Below are positions 20,493 through 30,649 of a stretch of 64,000 nucleotides of DNA, in pieces. The stretch's first letter is position 1, and each line of letters starts with the position of its first letter. The translations under genes and the position numbers were made by a program. The notes under the pieces were generated by a model, which was given only the letters and a program-made list of their open reading frames with translations, had not been told where the DNA came from and did not search any database. Origin of the DNA: Dipteris shenzhenensis (lineage: Eukaryota; Polypodiophyta; Polypodiopsida; Gleicheniales); assembly GCA_047967505.1 (NCBI GenBank), contig CM106538.1; one strand, written 5' to 3'.

Positions 20493-21790
20493 CTTCATGA
20501 AATATACGCATTCTGTAGTCGGTTTATGTAGCCCTTAGCAATGTATTTCTTGATATAGCAACCTTTGTACCCTAGGTCTATAGCCAATTGAGAAACTTGC
20601 ATAGCATTCATGCTAGAGAGTTGCGGAGCATTCCTTAAAAGTCTTATTTGGGATGCATTAAGTTTAGGCACCTGGCCATCACCACCATGGGTTGCCCTAG
20701 GGTGTACACCCTTTGGTTCTGTATTACCACCTATATCCCTCTCTCTTAGTTCATCTGCAAGAGGAAGATTTCTTGTTTTATATTCCATTCTTGACCATGC
20801 ACGATTTTCCTCCCTCCATTCATCAATTACTTTCTGGACATCCTTATGCCCCTCCATCACAGGTAATTGTCCATACCGATTTGTCTCAATCATGCTGCGC
20901 ACATCTTTAGTTTCATCGACTTGTAGTAAGTACGGCATCAACTCTCTCAGTAGAATATTATCATCCTTGTCTTGTACATCAAACGTTGAAGGAAATATGC
21001 AATTTGATGGAGGGCTAATGCAAGCCTTGTATGGGGAGTCATCAACAAGGATTGTCCTTCTAGCATCACATCCAAATGCCTTTGAGATTTTTGCTAAGGG
21101 TTTGAACATTGCCTCAACACCAACCTTGTCAGACCTATTTATCCTCGTCTTACTGTAAGTGTAGCATCCTTGCTGAGACCATATAACAAAGAAAGGGAGG
21201 GTCTCATTTGCATAATTTTGTAGCTTTCCTACCATATCAAGTACGTTATACTCCATCGTAGTTGACCAAATACCTACATTAAATCTTTGTAGCAAGATTT
21301 TAAGAAATTCTATGCACCTAGGACGAACAACCATATAACTATTTTTGCCATGCATAATAGACGAATGTATTGGAGACTTGAATAGGCAGCGACTTAATAA
21401 TAGGCCATTCAAGTCTAATATGATTGTTAATCATGGCATATCCAAAGAAATTGTATGTGGATATAGATCCAAATTCTCCTTGAAGTTGCTGGCTTCTGAC
21501 TCATCCAAATTGTCAGGTGCTATGTTTTCATACATGTTTGCAACAACAATAAGATTATCTAGTCTTGTCCCCAATGTTGAGATAGTACGTTCATCCATGT
21601 TCTCTTCTAAAAGTATAGGATTCATGATATTCCTTGCAATTTTCTCCATTTTTGGGGTTATGTTTTCTTCTATACCTCCTGTATCCATCATGTAATTGAT
21701 AGTCCCCATTTTGGGTGGTATGTTGTCCTCTACATTTGATGTCTCCATATCCTTCCCTGTGGAAGTTGAGGAATATAGAAATATTTTGAT
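20493..21790 (-). pseudogene. FCP1-like HAD phosphatase module of the composite gene
   Basis: The frame runs from an acceptor near 21755 (CCACAG|GGAAGG) through an acidic N-terminal segment ending SLDMP. After an in-frame TGA it continues as LTIILDLNGLLLSR, the HAD motif I of the plant FCP1/NLI-interacting family (DLNGLL in place of DxDxT). YMVVRPRCIEFLKILLQRFN and VGIWSTT (motif II) and ILVDDSPYKA (motif III/IV) follow. The C-terminal portion is helical and Asn/Gln-rich and ends in another in-frame TGA at 20495-20497, just before a splice donor. FCP1-type enzymes remove phosphates, typically from RNA polymerase II C-terminal repeats. The second motif-I Asp is Asn here, as in some plant homologues. 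The three TGA codons could each be CGA by one transition. Confidence 0.75.
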
Positions 21791-23315
21791 TCGTTAGAGT
21801 GTATTCAACAATGTCAAAGCACAAAAGCATATGAAACTAATAAATAAAAATAAAGTACGAACATTATCCATCACCGTTCACTGATTCCATTGTCTTTTTG
21901 GGGAATGGCACTGGTGCCAATCTCTCTAAAGGTCAATTGAGAATGCAAATAGTGCAACCTTTCTCTCTGAACTCATAGAGAGAATGGCACTAGTGCCATT
22001 CTCGAACTCTCACAACCTATTGTCACAAATTTCTCTCAAACTCAATTTTTCCAAAAAAAAATTTAGAAAACAATCTATTACAAATTTCTCTCTCAACCTC
22101 AAAACCACTCAAACCTCCCTACCTATTACGTATGCAACAACTTCAATACAAAATTTAACCATAAATCTCTCCAAAAACTCTTCTCACGACACTTTATTAA
22201 TATGAGAAATCCATTTATAATATTTTTACTCAATATAATAAATTTTTATTAACTAATGTTAAAATATAATTTTGCTAAAAATTCATATTGTTAATCTATA
22301 AATTAATATAAATATTATATAATTATCATATAAATATATATATATATATATATATACATTAATTTAAAAAATATAACAATGAAAATATTTTTGAAAGCGA
22401 GTTCTTCTAGCATATGTGCTTTATCTAATACTTATTCTTTAAACAATGAAGAATTAATGAATGTATTTGTAAGGTAGTTCTTAATATGAAAAATCTCTAT
22501 AATATTCTTTCTACTATTAATTAGATATTAAATTTTAGTCTTAATAAAAATATACATTATTAACTTAAAAACTAATATAAATATAATGTAATTATTGTAT
22601 AAATTTAAATAAATATATAAATTATTAATATTATACATTAATAACATTTAAAATTATGTATATTATATACTAATAACCTTTAAATTTTAAAAAGGTAGTC
22701 AATCAAAGAATTGAATTAATTTAAAAAATAAGAAAATATTAAATTTTTCACGCGTGCTTTTAGCATGTATGCTTTTCTTCCATGTGTATAATACTTGTTA
22801 GTCGAAGAATGAAGAATTAGATAATGTATTTATAAGGAAAACCATAGAATCTAGAAGAGGTTTAGCATACTTGCTTATCTTTGTTATAGTATAATACTTT
22901 GTAAAAGCTTTAAGGCTTTGCACAAAACTATAGTATAATTAAATCCATATCATTTTTTTACTTTAGCAACCACCAGATATCCATGGTATGAATCCATGAT
23001 ATGGAATACATATTTCTTTTGAATATTTCTTATCACATACTTCTTTATTTCTTCCGATACACCATGCAACATGAATATAAGAAAATATAAATCGGTGTGC
23101 TTTTAGCCTATGTGCTTGTTCCTAATCAATAGGATACTTTGACTAGGTAGACTTATAATTACTTAAAGTAAAGCCTTTGTAAAGGATCATACCTAGTATT
23201 GGATATAAACAAAACACTTTGGAAAGCATATAATATATAGTCTATATATATCTAAACTAAATACTTTGGAATGCATATTTTATATAGTTTATATACCTTA
23301 GATCTTACACGCTAA
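21791..23315. other. AT-rich spacer
   Basis: Strongly AT-rich, with a (TA)n tract at about 22336-22356 and a two-copy CACTRGTGCCA motif at 21908 and 21986. A recurrent GCTTTTAGC(A/C)T(A/G)TGTGCTT word appears near 22757 and 23098. No gene recognised. Confidence 0.5.
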
Positions 23316-23611
23316 ATCTTAAATCCTAAAGTTCCCTAAATCTTAGGTTATACAATCTAAGCTCTTAAACTTATATAACAGTTCTAATCCCTAAACCCTA
23401 AACCTTAAACCCTAACCCCTATAGCTTAAATTCTAAAACCCAATTTCTAGATCCTAAACCCTAGATTCTAGACTCTAAGCTCATGACCTTATATACTAAA
23501 CCCTAAACCCTAAATGCTAAACCCTAAAATAATAATCATAAATCCTAAACCCCAAATGCTAAATCCTAAGTCCTTAACCCAAACCCTAAACCCTACATCC
23601 TAAACCCTAAA
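23316..23611. repeat. Degenerate CCCTAAA telomere-like repeats, left arm
   Basis: Many variants of (CCCTAAA) and CCTAAAC, the reverse complement of the plant telomere repeat TTTAGGG. They run up to the second TR-GAG insertion and continue beyond it at 26245. Confidence 0.85.
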
Positions 23612-23898
23612 TGATGGGATATCTCAAGGTGTATGCCTCAGCACACCTTGGTTTCTATGTGTGAGTGCTAGAGGCACAGTTAGGTGCCCACAAGCACAAT
23701 TAGGTGGTGGAGAGCCACATAGGATGATTGAGAGAATCTAGGAGTAGATTGAGGAGATGATTGTAGAGCTCTGAAGTCATCAGTGATGTCAGTGAGCATG
23801 TATGAGGTGCCTACTTAAGGACCTCACTCTTCTTCATTCCATAATGCAAGTATTCTGAGTTTGTGTCCACTCTTTCCTTTCCTTTCAGTTTACCAACA
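23612..23898 (+). repeat. 5' LTR of TR-GAG copy 2
   Basis: 287 bp, starting TGATGGGATATC and ending CCAACA. The start differs from copy 1 (TGTTGG), so the terminal inverted repeat is imperfect here. Confidence 0.92.
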
Positions 23899-23910
23899 TG
23901 GTATCAGAGC
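23899..23910 (+). promoter_or_regulatory. Primer binding site of TR-GAG copy 2
   Basis: TGGTATCAGAGC directly after the LTR, identical to copy 1. Confidence 0.92.
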
Positions 23911-24670
23911 CCTTTGATCCCCCTTGAGCCCATTTCTTCCACATCTTCTTCTTCTTCTTCATCTTCTTCTTTCCCATTTTCCTCCTTCTTCCCAAAATCT
24001 TTGAGAGCTTGGTTCTCTACCTACAAATGACCATTGCCCAAACCCTCTAAGCTGTAAACTTCTCTAGTATGGGCGAACTTCCACCTGCAAGCAATTGAAA
24101 AAAAAACGTCTCTGTTGGCTGCCATTCTCCAAACAGCGCATTTTCTCACCATTCTTCTATTGCTCAATACTCCTTGCCTGCTATGCCATTGCTTGAGCCC
24201 TCTTAGGAGTAGATGGGCGACCTCAAGACGAAGATTTTGAGTCATTTTCTAGCTCATTTGGTTCAGTAACGAAGGAGAAATTGTCAAAACTCAGGTTCAG
24301 CCTGCAGCAACTCCCTCGGGCAATAGCGCGCGCCATTTCGTCCAACCTCTGTGCTGGATCCTCTCTAGTATATGAGCTTTCTTTTGCTTCAGAAATCTTT
24401 CTTTTTCTTGCTTTGTAGAGTGAGCTACAAGCCCTCCTAGTTCAGCCTTTTGGTTTTGATAGTTTTGGACAAGTTTTTGAAGATGATGCTACATAAAATG
24501 CTACTCTAGCACTTCTGAGTTTTTGAAGTTTTCAATAGCATCAGTACAAGTGTGGCTTCAGTTTTTCTTTGAATTGCTAGACCTGGTTTTGATTGGAAAG
24601 TATTCATTTTAGCCACCTCTATGAAGCATGTAAGAAGAAGCATCATTGATTGAATATTGGTCACTAGCCT

Positions 24671-25586
24671 TTGCTACATCAAGTGCTTATATTTTGGAAG
24701 CCTTTCAGTTATTTTTTGCCTTGTAAGAGAGAAAGAAACTGCCCAATATCTAGGTTAGACCCTCTCATGGCTACCCTATTGAATCTAGAGAAGTTCAATG
24801 GAAAGGGCTTCCACACATGGCAGATGAAGGTGAAATTTGCATTGATGAGGGAGAATCTCTGGGGACTTGTCAAACCGACTCTAACCGCTTCTTCTACAGC
24901 CTCCAATGCTGGAGAATCCTCAACTCCGACACACCCGGTAAGAGATCCCGCTAGAGAGGAGAAAGCATATGGTATCATTGCTCTTGCTTTAGGAGATGAT
25001 TATATTCACCACATCTCTGACTTAGAGTCTCCTTCAGAAGCTTGACATGATTTTTGGTGCTAGCTCTCACATCTCTAAATTATCACTTAAAATCTCTTTC
25101 TTTGAATTGAAGATGGTTAGTGGCACTACTTTGGCAGCTCATGTCAACTAAATGCGGAGTCTTATGACTCAATTACCTTCTATCAACTCTCCTATTACTC
25201 CAGATGATGCTATGGTAGTGTTACTTAAGAGTATGCCTGAAGATTATGATCACATAGTTACCACTTTGAAAAATCTTCCTAATCCTAATCTTGAAGGTAT
25301 TATCTCTGCTCTCCAAGAAGAAGAAAGGCATATGGAGCTCAGGAAAGGCAATGACACTATTTATGCTGTAAAAGTCCATAAGGGCAAGAATACCCCTTGC
25401 AATCATTGTGGAAAGACAAATCACCTTTCAAAGAACTGCTTCAAAATTAACCCATGCAAACACTGTGGCAAGAACAACCATCATGAGAAGTTTTGCAGAG
25501 CCAAAGCAAAGATAGAAAATGCAAATCTACTTTCAGTTGATGAGCCTCCACAAGATGAGGCATCCTTTGAAGATTATGCATTTTAA
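24671..25586 (+). pseudogene. gag: Broken Gag of TR-GAG copy 2
   Basis: Clearly homologous to the Gag at 1629-2531, with the same UBN2 core and both CCHC knuckles (CNHCGKTNHLSKNC and CKHCGKNNHHEKFC). A deletion of about ten bases near 25040 shifts the frame after LESPSEA, and a TAA stands at about 25150 where copy 1 has Tyr. The copy cannot make full-length Gag, yet its ends are intact, so it could have been mobilised in trans. Confidence 0.9.
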
Positions 25587-25956
25587 ATCATCTCTATGTA
25601 TGCTCCAGATCTCTCTATGTCAAGGTACTCAGCCTGGATAGTCCTCCAAAATGAATGAAATAAACTATTGTGTTTAGTGTGTTTTGTAAACACCTCTGGT
25701 CACCTTATGATGTAGGCCATGTGTATGTTTTGCTCCATGGTACCTCCTGCAGACATTGTGTGCATGTACATGCAGGGGAGATAACCATTGGAAGGTCTTT
25801 TTGTATCCCTTTTGTTTACCTTACACACAAGGGAACCCTTGCTAGCATGAGAACCTAGCCATAGATTTATCCTTGACCACCATGAGATGGCATGAGAAAC
25901 TATGAGACTAGATGTATCCTTGACATAGCCTGAGGCATTCCCTTGAGGGGGGGGTT

Positions 25957-26244
25957 TGATGGGATATCTCAAGGTGTATGCCTTAGGCACACCTTGGTTT
26001 CTATGTGAGAGTGCTAGAGGCATAGTTAGGTGCCCACAAGCACAGTTAGGTGGTGGAGAGCCACATAGGATGATTGAGAGAATCTAGGAGCAGATTGAGG
26101 AGATGATTGTGGAGCTCTGAAGTCATCAGTGATGTCAGTGAGCATGTATGAGGTGCCTACTTAAGGACCTCACTCTTCTTCATTCCATAATGCAAGTATT
26201 ATGAGTTTGTGTCCACTCTTTCCTTTCCTTTCAGTTTACCAACA
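25957..26244 (+). repeat. 3' LTR of TR-GAG copy 2
   Basis: 288 bp, matching 23612-23898, preceded by GAGGGGGGGG and TT. Confidence 0.92.
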
Positions 26245-26355
26245 CTAAAACCATAATCATAAACCCAAAACCCTAAACACTAAATCTTAAATCCTAAGCC
26301 CTAAATCCTTAACCCTAGATACTAAACCCTAACCTTAAAATACAACCAAAATTTA
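26245..26355. repeat. Telomere-like repeats after TR-GAG copy 2
   Basis: CCCTAAAC variants resume directly after the target duplication, then pass into ACAACCAAAATTTAATGA. This is the start of an inverted repeat whose partner is at about 27283-27300. Confidence 0.8.
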
Positions 26356-27298
26356 ATGATTTTTTTCAATTTATGCAATAGGTTTGATATATCCCCCAAC
26401 CTGTTGCAAGTGGAACACGTTAATGGTGCACACAACGTATTGCAAAAGTCAAGGAATTTTCTTGATTTGTGCAACAGTTTGGATATACCCCCCAACTTGT
26501 TGCTTGAGCAACAGGTTGGGGTGACCAGGTTGGATATACCCCCCAACCTGTTACTTGAGCAATAGGTTGGAGTCACCCCAACCGGTACATCCAACCTGTT
26601 GCACAAATCAAGAAAATTCTTAACTTGTGCAATAGGTTGGATATACCCCCCAACCTGTCGCTCAAGCAATAGGTTGGGGGTGCACGTGATCCCAACTTGT
26701 TGCTTGAGCAACAGGTTGGGGATAATATCCAACCTATTGCACAAATCAAGAAATTGCAGGTTGGGGGATATATCCAACCTATTGCACAAATCAAGAAATT
26801 TCTTGATTTGTGCAACAGGTTGGATATATCCCCCAACCTATTGCTCAAGCAATAGGTTGGGGGATATATCCAATGCACCCCCAACTATTGCTTGAGCAAC
26901 AGGTTGGTGGGTATATCCAACCTGTTGCACAAGTCAAGAATTTTCTTGATTTGTGCAACAGGTTGAATAGGTTGGATATACCCCCCAACCTGTTGCTCAA
27001 GCAATAGGTTGGGGGGTATATCCAACCTGTTGCACAAATCAAGAAAATTCCTTGATTTTTGCAATAGGTTGGGGATACACCCCCAACCTGTTTCTTGAGC
27101 AATAGGTTGGGGGATATATATTCCAACCTGTTCCACAAGTCAAGAAATTTCTTGTATATATCCAACTTGTTACACAAATCAAGAAATTTCTTGACTTGTG
27201 GAATAGGTTGGTGCACCCCCAACCTATTGCTTGAGTAACAGGTTGGGGGATATATCCAACCTGCTGCACAAATCAAAAAATTCATTAAATTTTGGTTG
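26356..27298. repeat. Nested hairpin cluster of CAACCTGTTGC / GCAACAGGTTG units
   Basis: Nearly 1 kb made of alternating direct and inverted copies of two motifs, CCCCCAACCTRTTGCT and CAAGAAATTTCTTGATTTGTGC. Each pair folds back, for example CAACCTATTGCTC next to AAGCAATAGGTTGGG. The whole block is also inverted about its centre, with ends CCAAAATTTAATGA and TCATTAAATTTTGG-like. Frames on both strands encode the same repetitive peptide and are not genes. Confidence 0.9.
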
Positions 27299-27525
27299 TA
27301 TTTTAGGGTTAGGGTTTAGGATTTTGGGCTTAGGGTTAAGGATTTAGGAATTAGGGTTTAGGATTTAGAGTTTATGGTTTAGGGTTTAGGGTTTAGGATT
27401 TTGTGTTTAGGAGTTTAGGATTTAGGGTTTAGGGATTAAATGTTTAAAGTTTAGGATTTACGATGGTTAAGATGTTTTGGTATTAATTGTTTAAAGTTTA
27501 GGATGTAGGGTTTAGGTTTAATGCC
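27299..27525. repeat. TTTAGGG telomere-like repeats, right arm
   Basis: GGTTTAGGGTTTAGGA variants in the opposite orientation to 23316-23611 and 26245-26345, completing a large inverted structure. Confidence 0.85.
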
Positions 27526-27614
27526 TTCTTTGCTAGTTTTGATATAAAATTTATTAAGTAATAATAAGCTCAATGATTATTTATTGTGTCTTTTTTTGAG
27601 TTGCTAATCTATTT

Positions 27615-27860
27615 TTGTACATAAAACAAGTATGCACCCTAACAGAGGGTATGGATGTGGTGTTATACAAGAAGAATGAAGTGGTGGCTTTTAGACGAAT
27701 TCATAGTCTTGATCCTATGAATGTGTGTTATTTCCAACATTGTGGTGAGAGAAGATGTGTAGTGATAATCACCAACGTTGTAAATCCTGAAGTACATTTA
27801 AAATATCCACATGGAGACTTTGAAACATTGGGAGATATCTTACAATGTGACAATATTTGA
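27615..27860 (+). pseudogene. Possible EnSpm TNP1-like C-terminal segment
   Basis: An ORF with TEGMDVVLYKKNEVVAFRRI, then CVVIITNVVNPEVHLKYP and ETLGDILQ. The pattern vaguely recalls the C-terminal TNP1/EN/SPM-like segment of plant transposon proteins (G-x-V-x-L ... V-V-x-V ... L-x-x-A/I-x-G). Weak match, and the reading could be wrong. Confidence 0.25.
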
Positions 27861-28009
27861 TATGCAAACTCATTTTGAGGGGGAAAAAGTAGAGATGTTA
27901 TCTTGCTCTGGAGAAGTTTAGAAATTGGCAACTTTATGGGCTATGCTCAGAGTTTTCTCTATATAGTAGAGATAATTAAGTTGGTTAGTGTAGTGTCATT
28001 CAAAATGCA

Positions 28010-28654
28010 ATGGATAGTACTTCACATCTGGACGTCCATAATACTACGTCTCATCTACAAGTTCATAGTACTAAATGGGGGTTAGCTTTCTTGAAATCAA
28101 GTTTGCCCAAGACAATTTCCTTCAATGTCATGGAAGACACAACAAAATATTGTCAGAAGAAAAGGACTATAACACAAATGGGATCCAAATTTATAAGAAG
28201 CTATAGTAGTGATCAAGAGTATCATAGTGGCATGCTCACACGTATTGAGGACATTATAATGACAGATGTTGATGCAGAAAAGTTCTCTTGTGTTGCAAGT
28301 GACTCAAATATACTCACTAGTATAAAAGACTTGTCTTGTGTTGCAAGTGACTCGAACAGGCTCACTGGTATAGAAGACTTGTCCTATGTTGCAAGTGACT
28401 CGAACAGGCTCACTGGTATAGAAGACTTATCTTGTGTTGCAAGTGACTCGAACAAGCTCACTGGTATAGAAGACTTATCTTGTGTTGCAAGTGACTCAAA
28501 CATGCTTACTGATATAGAAGACTTGTCTTGTGTTGAGAATAATAAGATGGGACCACAAAGAAAAATACATGCAAAGATCGATGGGATAAGTGATGCAATA
28601 ATAGGAATTGATGATATTAGTGACAATGATCATGATATTACCACTCGAATGTAG
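28010..28654 (+). CDS. ORF with a 16-residue tandem repeat, unknown function
   Basis: 214 codons. The N-terminus contains a Ser/Thr/His-rich stretch, the middle five copies of the 16-residue unit SCVASDSNxLTxIEDL, and the C-terminus is acidic (IGIDDISDNDHD). No domain recognised. It ends about 200 bp before the DUF7869-like ORF and may be a decayed 5' part of the same transposon gene. Confidence 0.4.
   Translation: MDSTSHLDVHNTTSHLQVHSTKWGLAFLKSSLPKTISFNVMEDTTKYCQKKRTITQMGSKFIRSYSSDQEYHSGMLTRIEDIIMTDVDAEKFSCVASDSNILTSIKDLSCVASDSNRLTGIEDLSYVASDSNRLTGIEDLSCVASDSNKLTGIEDLSCVASDSNMLTDIEDLSCVENNKMGPQRKIHAKIDGISDAIIGIDDISDNDHDITTRM
28284..28538 (+). repeat. 48-bp in-frame tandem repeat
   Basis: Five near-identical 48-bp units around TGTTGCAAGTGACTCGAACA plus a partial sixth. 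The length is a multiple of three, so the reading frame is kept. Confidence 0.9.
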
Positions 28655-28860
28655 GGCAAAGGGGGCAGAGAATCTGAGACTTGTCATGTTGTTCGTAATA
28701 TTGTTGCTAGCATGCCAGAGAATATAGATGGGAGAATCTTGAGTTACGAAGGAGAAAGAGTTCAACCACAAAATTCAAGAGGCATTGGCAACAAATTGAC
28801 ATCAATAAACATGTCTACCAGATTGCCATTTCCAAGATATTATAAGGCGCTTTATGCTCT

Positions 28861-30087
28861 ATGCTGGTTGGTTTGAAAATATTTGAAGAAGTGGAAGTTG
28901 GATTTCTTCTTTTTAGCCATACACATGAAGACATAGATCAAATCTTCAGTGTTATCTCTAGTGAGTTGAAGTCAATGGATGTTTTGACAATAGAGGATAT
29001 GCTATTTCAAATTCGGAAAAAATTTGATGGGTCTTGTAAGGAAGAATTAGAAGTGGATATCTTAGAGAGGATGGTAGATTGGAGAGCATTCATAGAGCCA
29101 CATTTACAAGTAGGAGATGATGCCCTAATAGGACACACAAATCCACACTACTTTTGGTTTCACATGCATAACAATATTCCGGTGATGCAATGGAAGCACT
29201 ACTCATCAGTAGATGGAGATCATTTATGGAGTGAGTCATCTGCTTTATTACAACAAATAATTCCATTGGAGGAAACTAGATTTGTTCTTGCAAAAAACAA
29301 ATCACTTGACATAGATGAAATGAAAGGCTTGAAAACCTTCATTAAACATCTTCAAAGTATGATGCAAAAATATCATGAGCAATCAACTAAGAATTTGGAG
29401 ACAATTAAGTCAACTAAAGCACTTATCCAATCTTTAGAAAGACAAGAAAACTTAATGAGCATTGAATATTGTGAATCCTTTTGGCCAGAACAAGCTAGAT
29501 CACTAAGTTTTCCTTTGGATATAAATATGTTAGTAGATATGGAGGAAGCAGAGGAATGCCTTATACCTCAAAAATATTGTGGCAAGAAGGGAGACAAACC
29601 CTTACCAGAGTTTATACCATCTAATGAGATTGAAGAGGGTCTATTTGTTACAATTTGGGCATCTGATCCAAGTTCAAAGTTGGATGACCAAGGTGGCCCA
29701 ATTTGGGTTGCAAAGGTTGCTAAGATAGAAAGGGATGATAAGGGAACTCCTATAACATTCACAGCTTTATGGTATGAACCAAAGCCATTGAAAAATCTCT
29801 CGAGAACATATACAATAAGACAACTCTATGAGGGATGCTTGCAAAAGAAACGTGAATGGGTTCCAAATAATGAGGGATTAACAGAGGTGGAAGTTAGTAG
29901 CATTATTCATTGTTGGAAATCGAGGACACGAAGTTTTAAAAAGAAGCATGGATACAATGTTGAAAAATGTATCACAATCCCTGATCCAAGTCATGTCCAT
30001 ATTAAACATCATTTGGCAAGACTTGACCCATCAAGCACAAATACATTACATGAATCTGATGACTCTGAACAAGATTCATATGCATAA
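28861..30087 (+). pseudogene. DUF7869-type transposase-like protein, 5'-truncated
   Basis: A 408-codon ORF whose start (VGLKIFEEVEVGFLLFSHTH then EDIDQIFSVIS) is the second half of the DUF7869 signature (GHTHEDIDQ-FS). This domain looks like a DDE/RNase H-fold transposase and is found in repetitive families of many eukaryotes. The usual upstream block with a catalytic Asp before an ENKN-like motif is absent, so the gene is truncated. Residues 60-130 carry WRAFIEPHL and HYFWFHMHN. The central part is helical with many Glu/Lys, and the C-terminus holds a WVAKVAKIERDDKGTPITFT strand-rich region and the tail DDSEQDSYA. The frame is otherwise intact. Confidence 0.65.
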
Positions 30088-30300
30088 GATAATGTTTTGT
30101 ATGCTTTTTTCCATACAAATGATGTATCTATACAACACCAATAAGATAATGTATTGTATGCTTTGTTTTTCAAAAAAAGGTTGTATCTATACACCACTTA
30201 TATATTGAATTCAAAAAACTCTTTTTTTTCAAAAAAATGGTGTATCTATACACCACTTATATGTTGAATTCAACAAACTCTTTTCATATGATGTCATATT
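30088..30300 (+). repeat. Tandem duplications in the 3' flank
   Basis: GGTGTATCTATACACCACTT followed by ATATGTTGAATTCAA occurs twice about 59 bp apart (30180 and 30240). Upstream, AAGATAATGTATTGTATGCTT occurs twice. GGTGTATCTATACACC is itself palindromic. Confidence 0.75.
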
Positions 30301-30649
30301 TTCACTTTATTAGCATAGTGTTAAAATTGAACTAGAGTTAGGAGACTAATATTATTATTATTATAGTTATTGGATGGGGGCACCATGCACAAGTTTGGGA
30401 ATTATAGCTTCATTGAGGCATATGTTTTTTTATTAGAGGTCACCACTTGACTTTTTAGCTTAATAAGGCCATATTTGTATATAAGTGACCCATTTAGTGC
30501 TCTAAAAAACCCAATTTTTGAGCTCACGAAGTGAAATTGAGTGGAGAGGATATGCTCCAAAAAAAAGTCCAAACCAGGAGAGAAAGTCCAAAATTTTTGA
30601 ATAGTGTGTTATATGCTTGTTTTAGATTCAAGCAATTACTACACATAGG

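Larger units (their letters stand above)
23612..26244 (+). mobile_element. TR-GAG retrotransposon, copy 2 (decayed)
   Basis: Same family as 557-3188. LTRs of 287 bp (23612-23898) and 288 bp (25957-26244) begin TGATGG and end CCAACA. The primer site is at 23899-23910 and the polypurine tract at 25945-25954. A perfect CTAAA target duplication (23607-23611 and 26245-26249) lies in telomere-like repeats. The two LTRs are more alike to each other than to copy 1. Gag is broken by a deletion and a stop. Confidence 0.93.

Noticed and set aside
26322-27285. Overlapping ORFs with DLCNRLDIPPNLL repeats
   Set aside because: The same peptide appears on both strands of a palindromic repeat, so it reflects the DNA structure.
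26356-27298. CRISPR-like array (short repeats separated by spacers)
   Set aside because: The repeats are inverted and degenerate, spacers are not unique, no cas gene is present, and the context is plant.
28855-30087. Host nuclear gene encoding a signalling protein
   Set aside because: The HTHEDIDQIFS motif is that of DUF7869 transposase-like proteins, and the surroundings are all transposon remnants.
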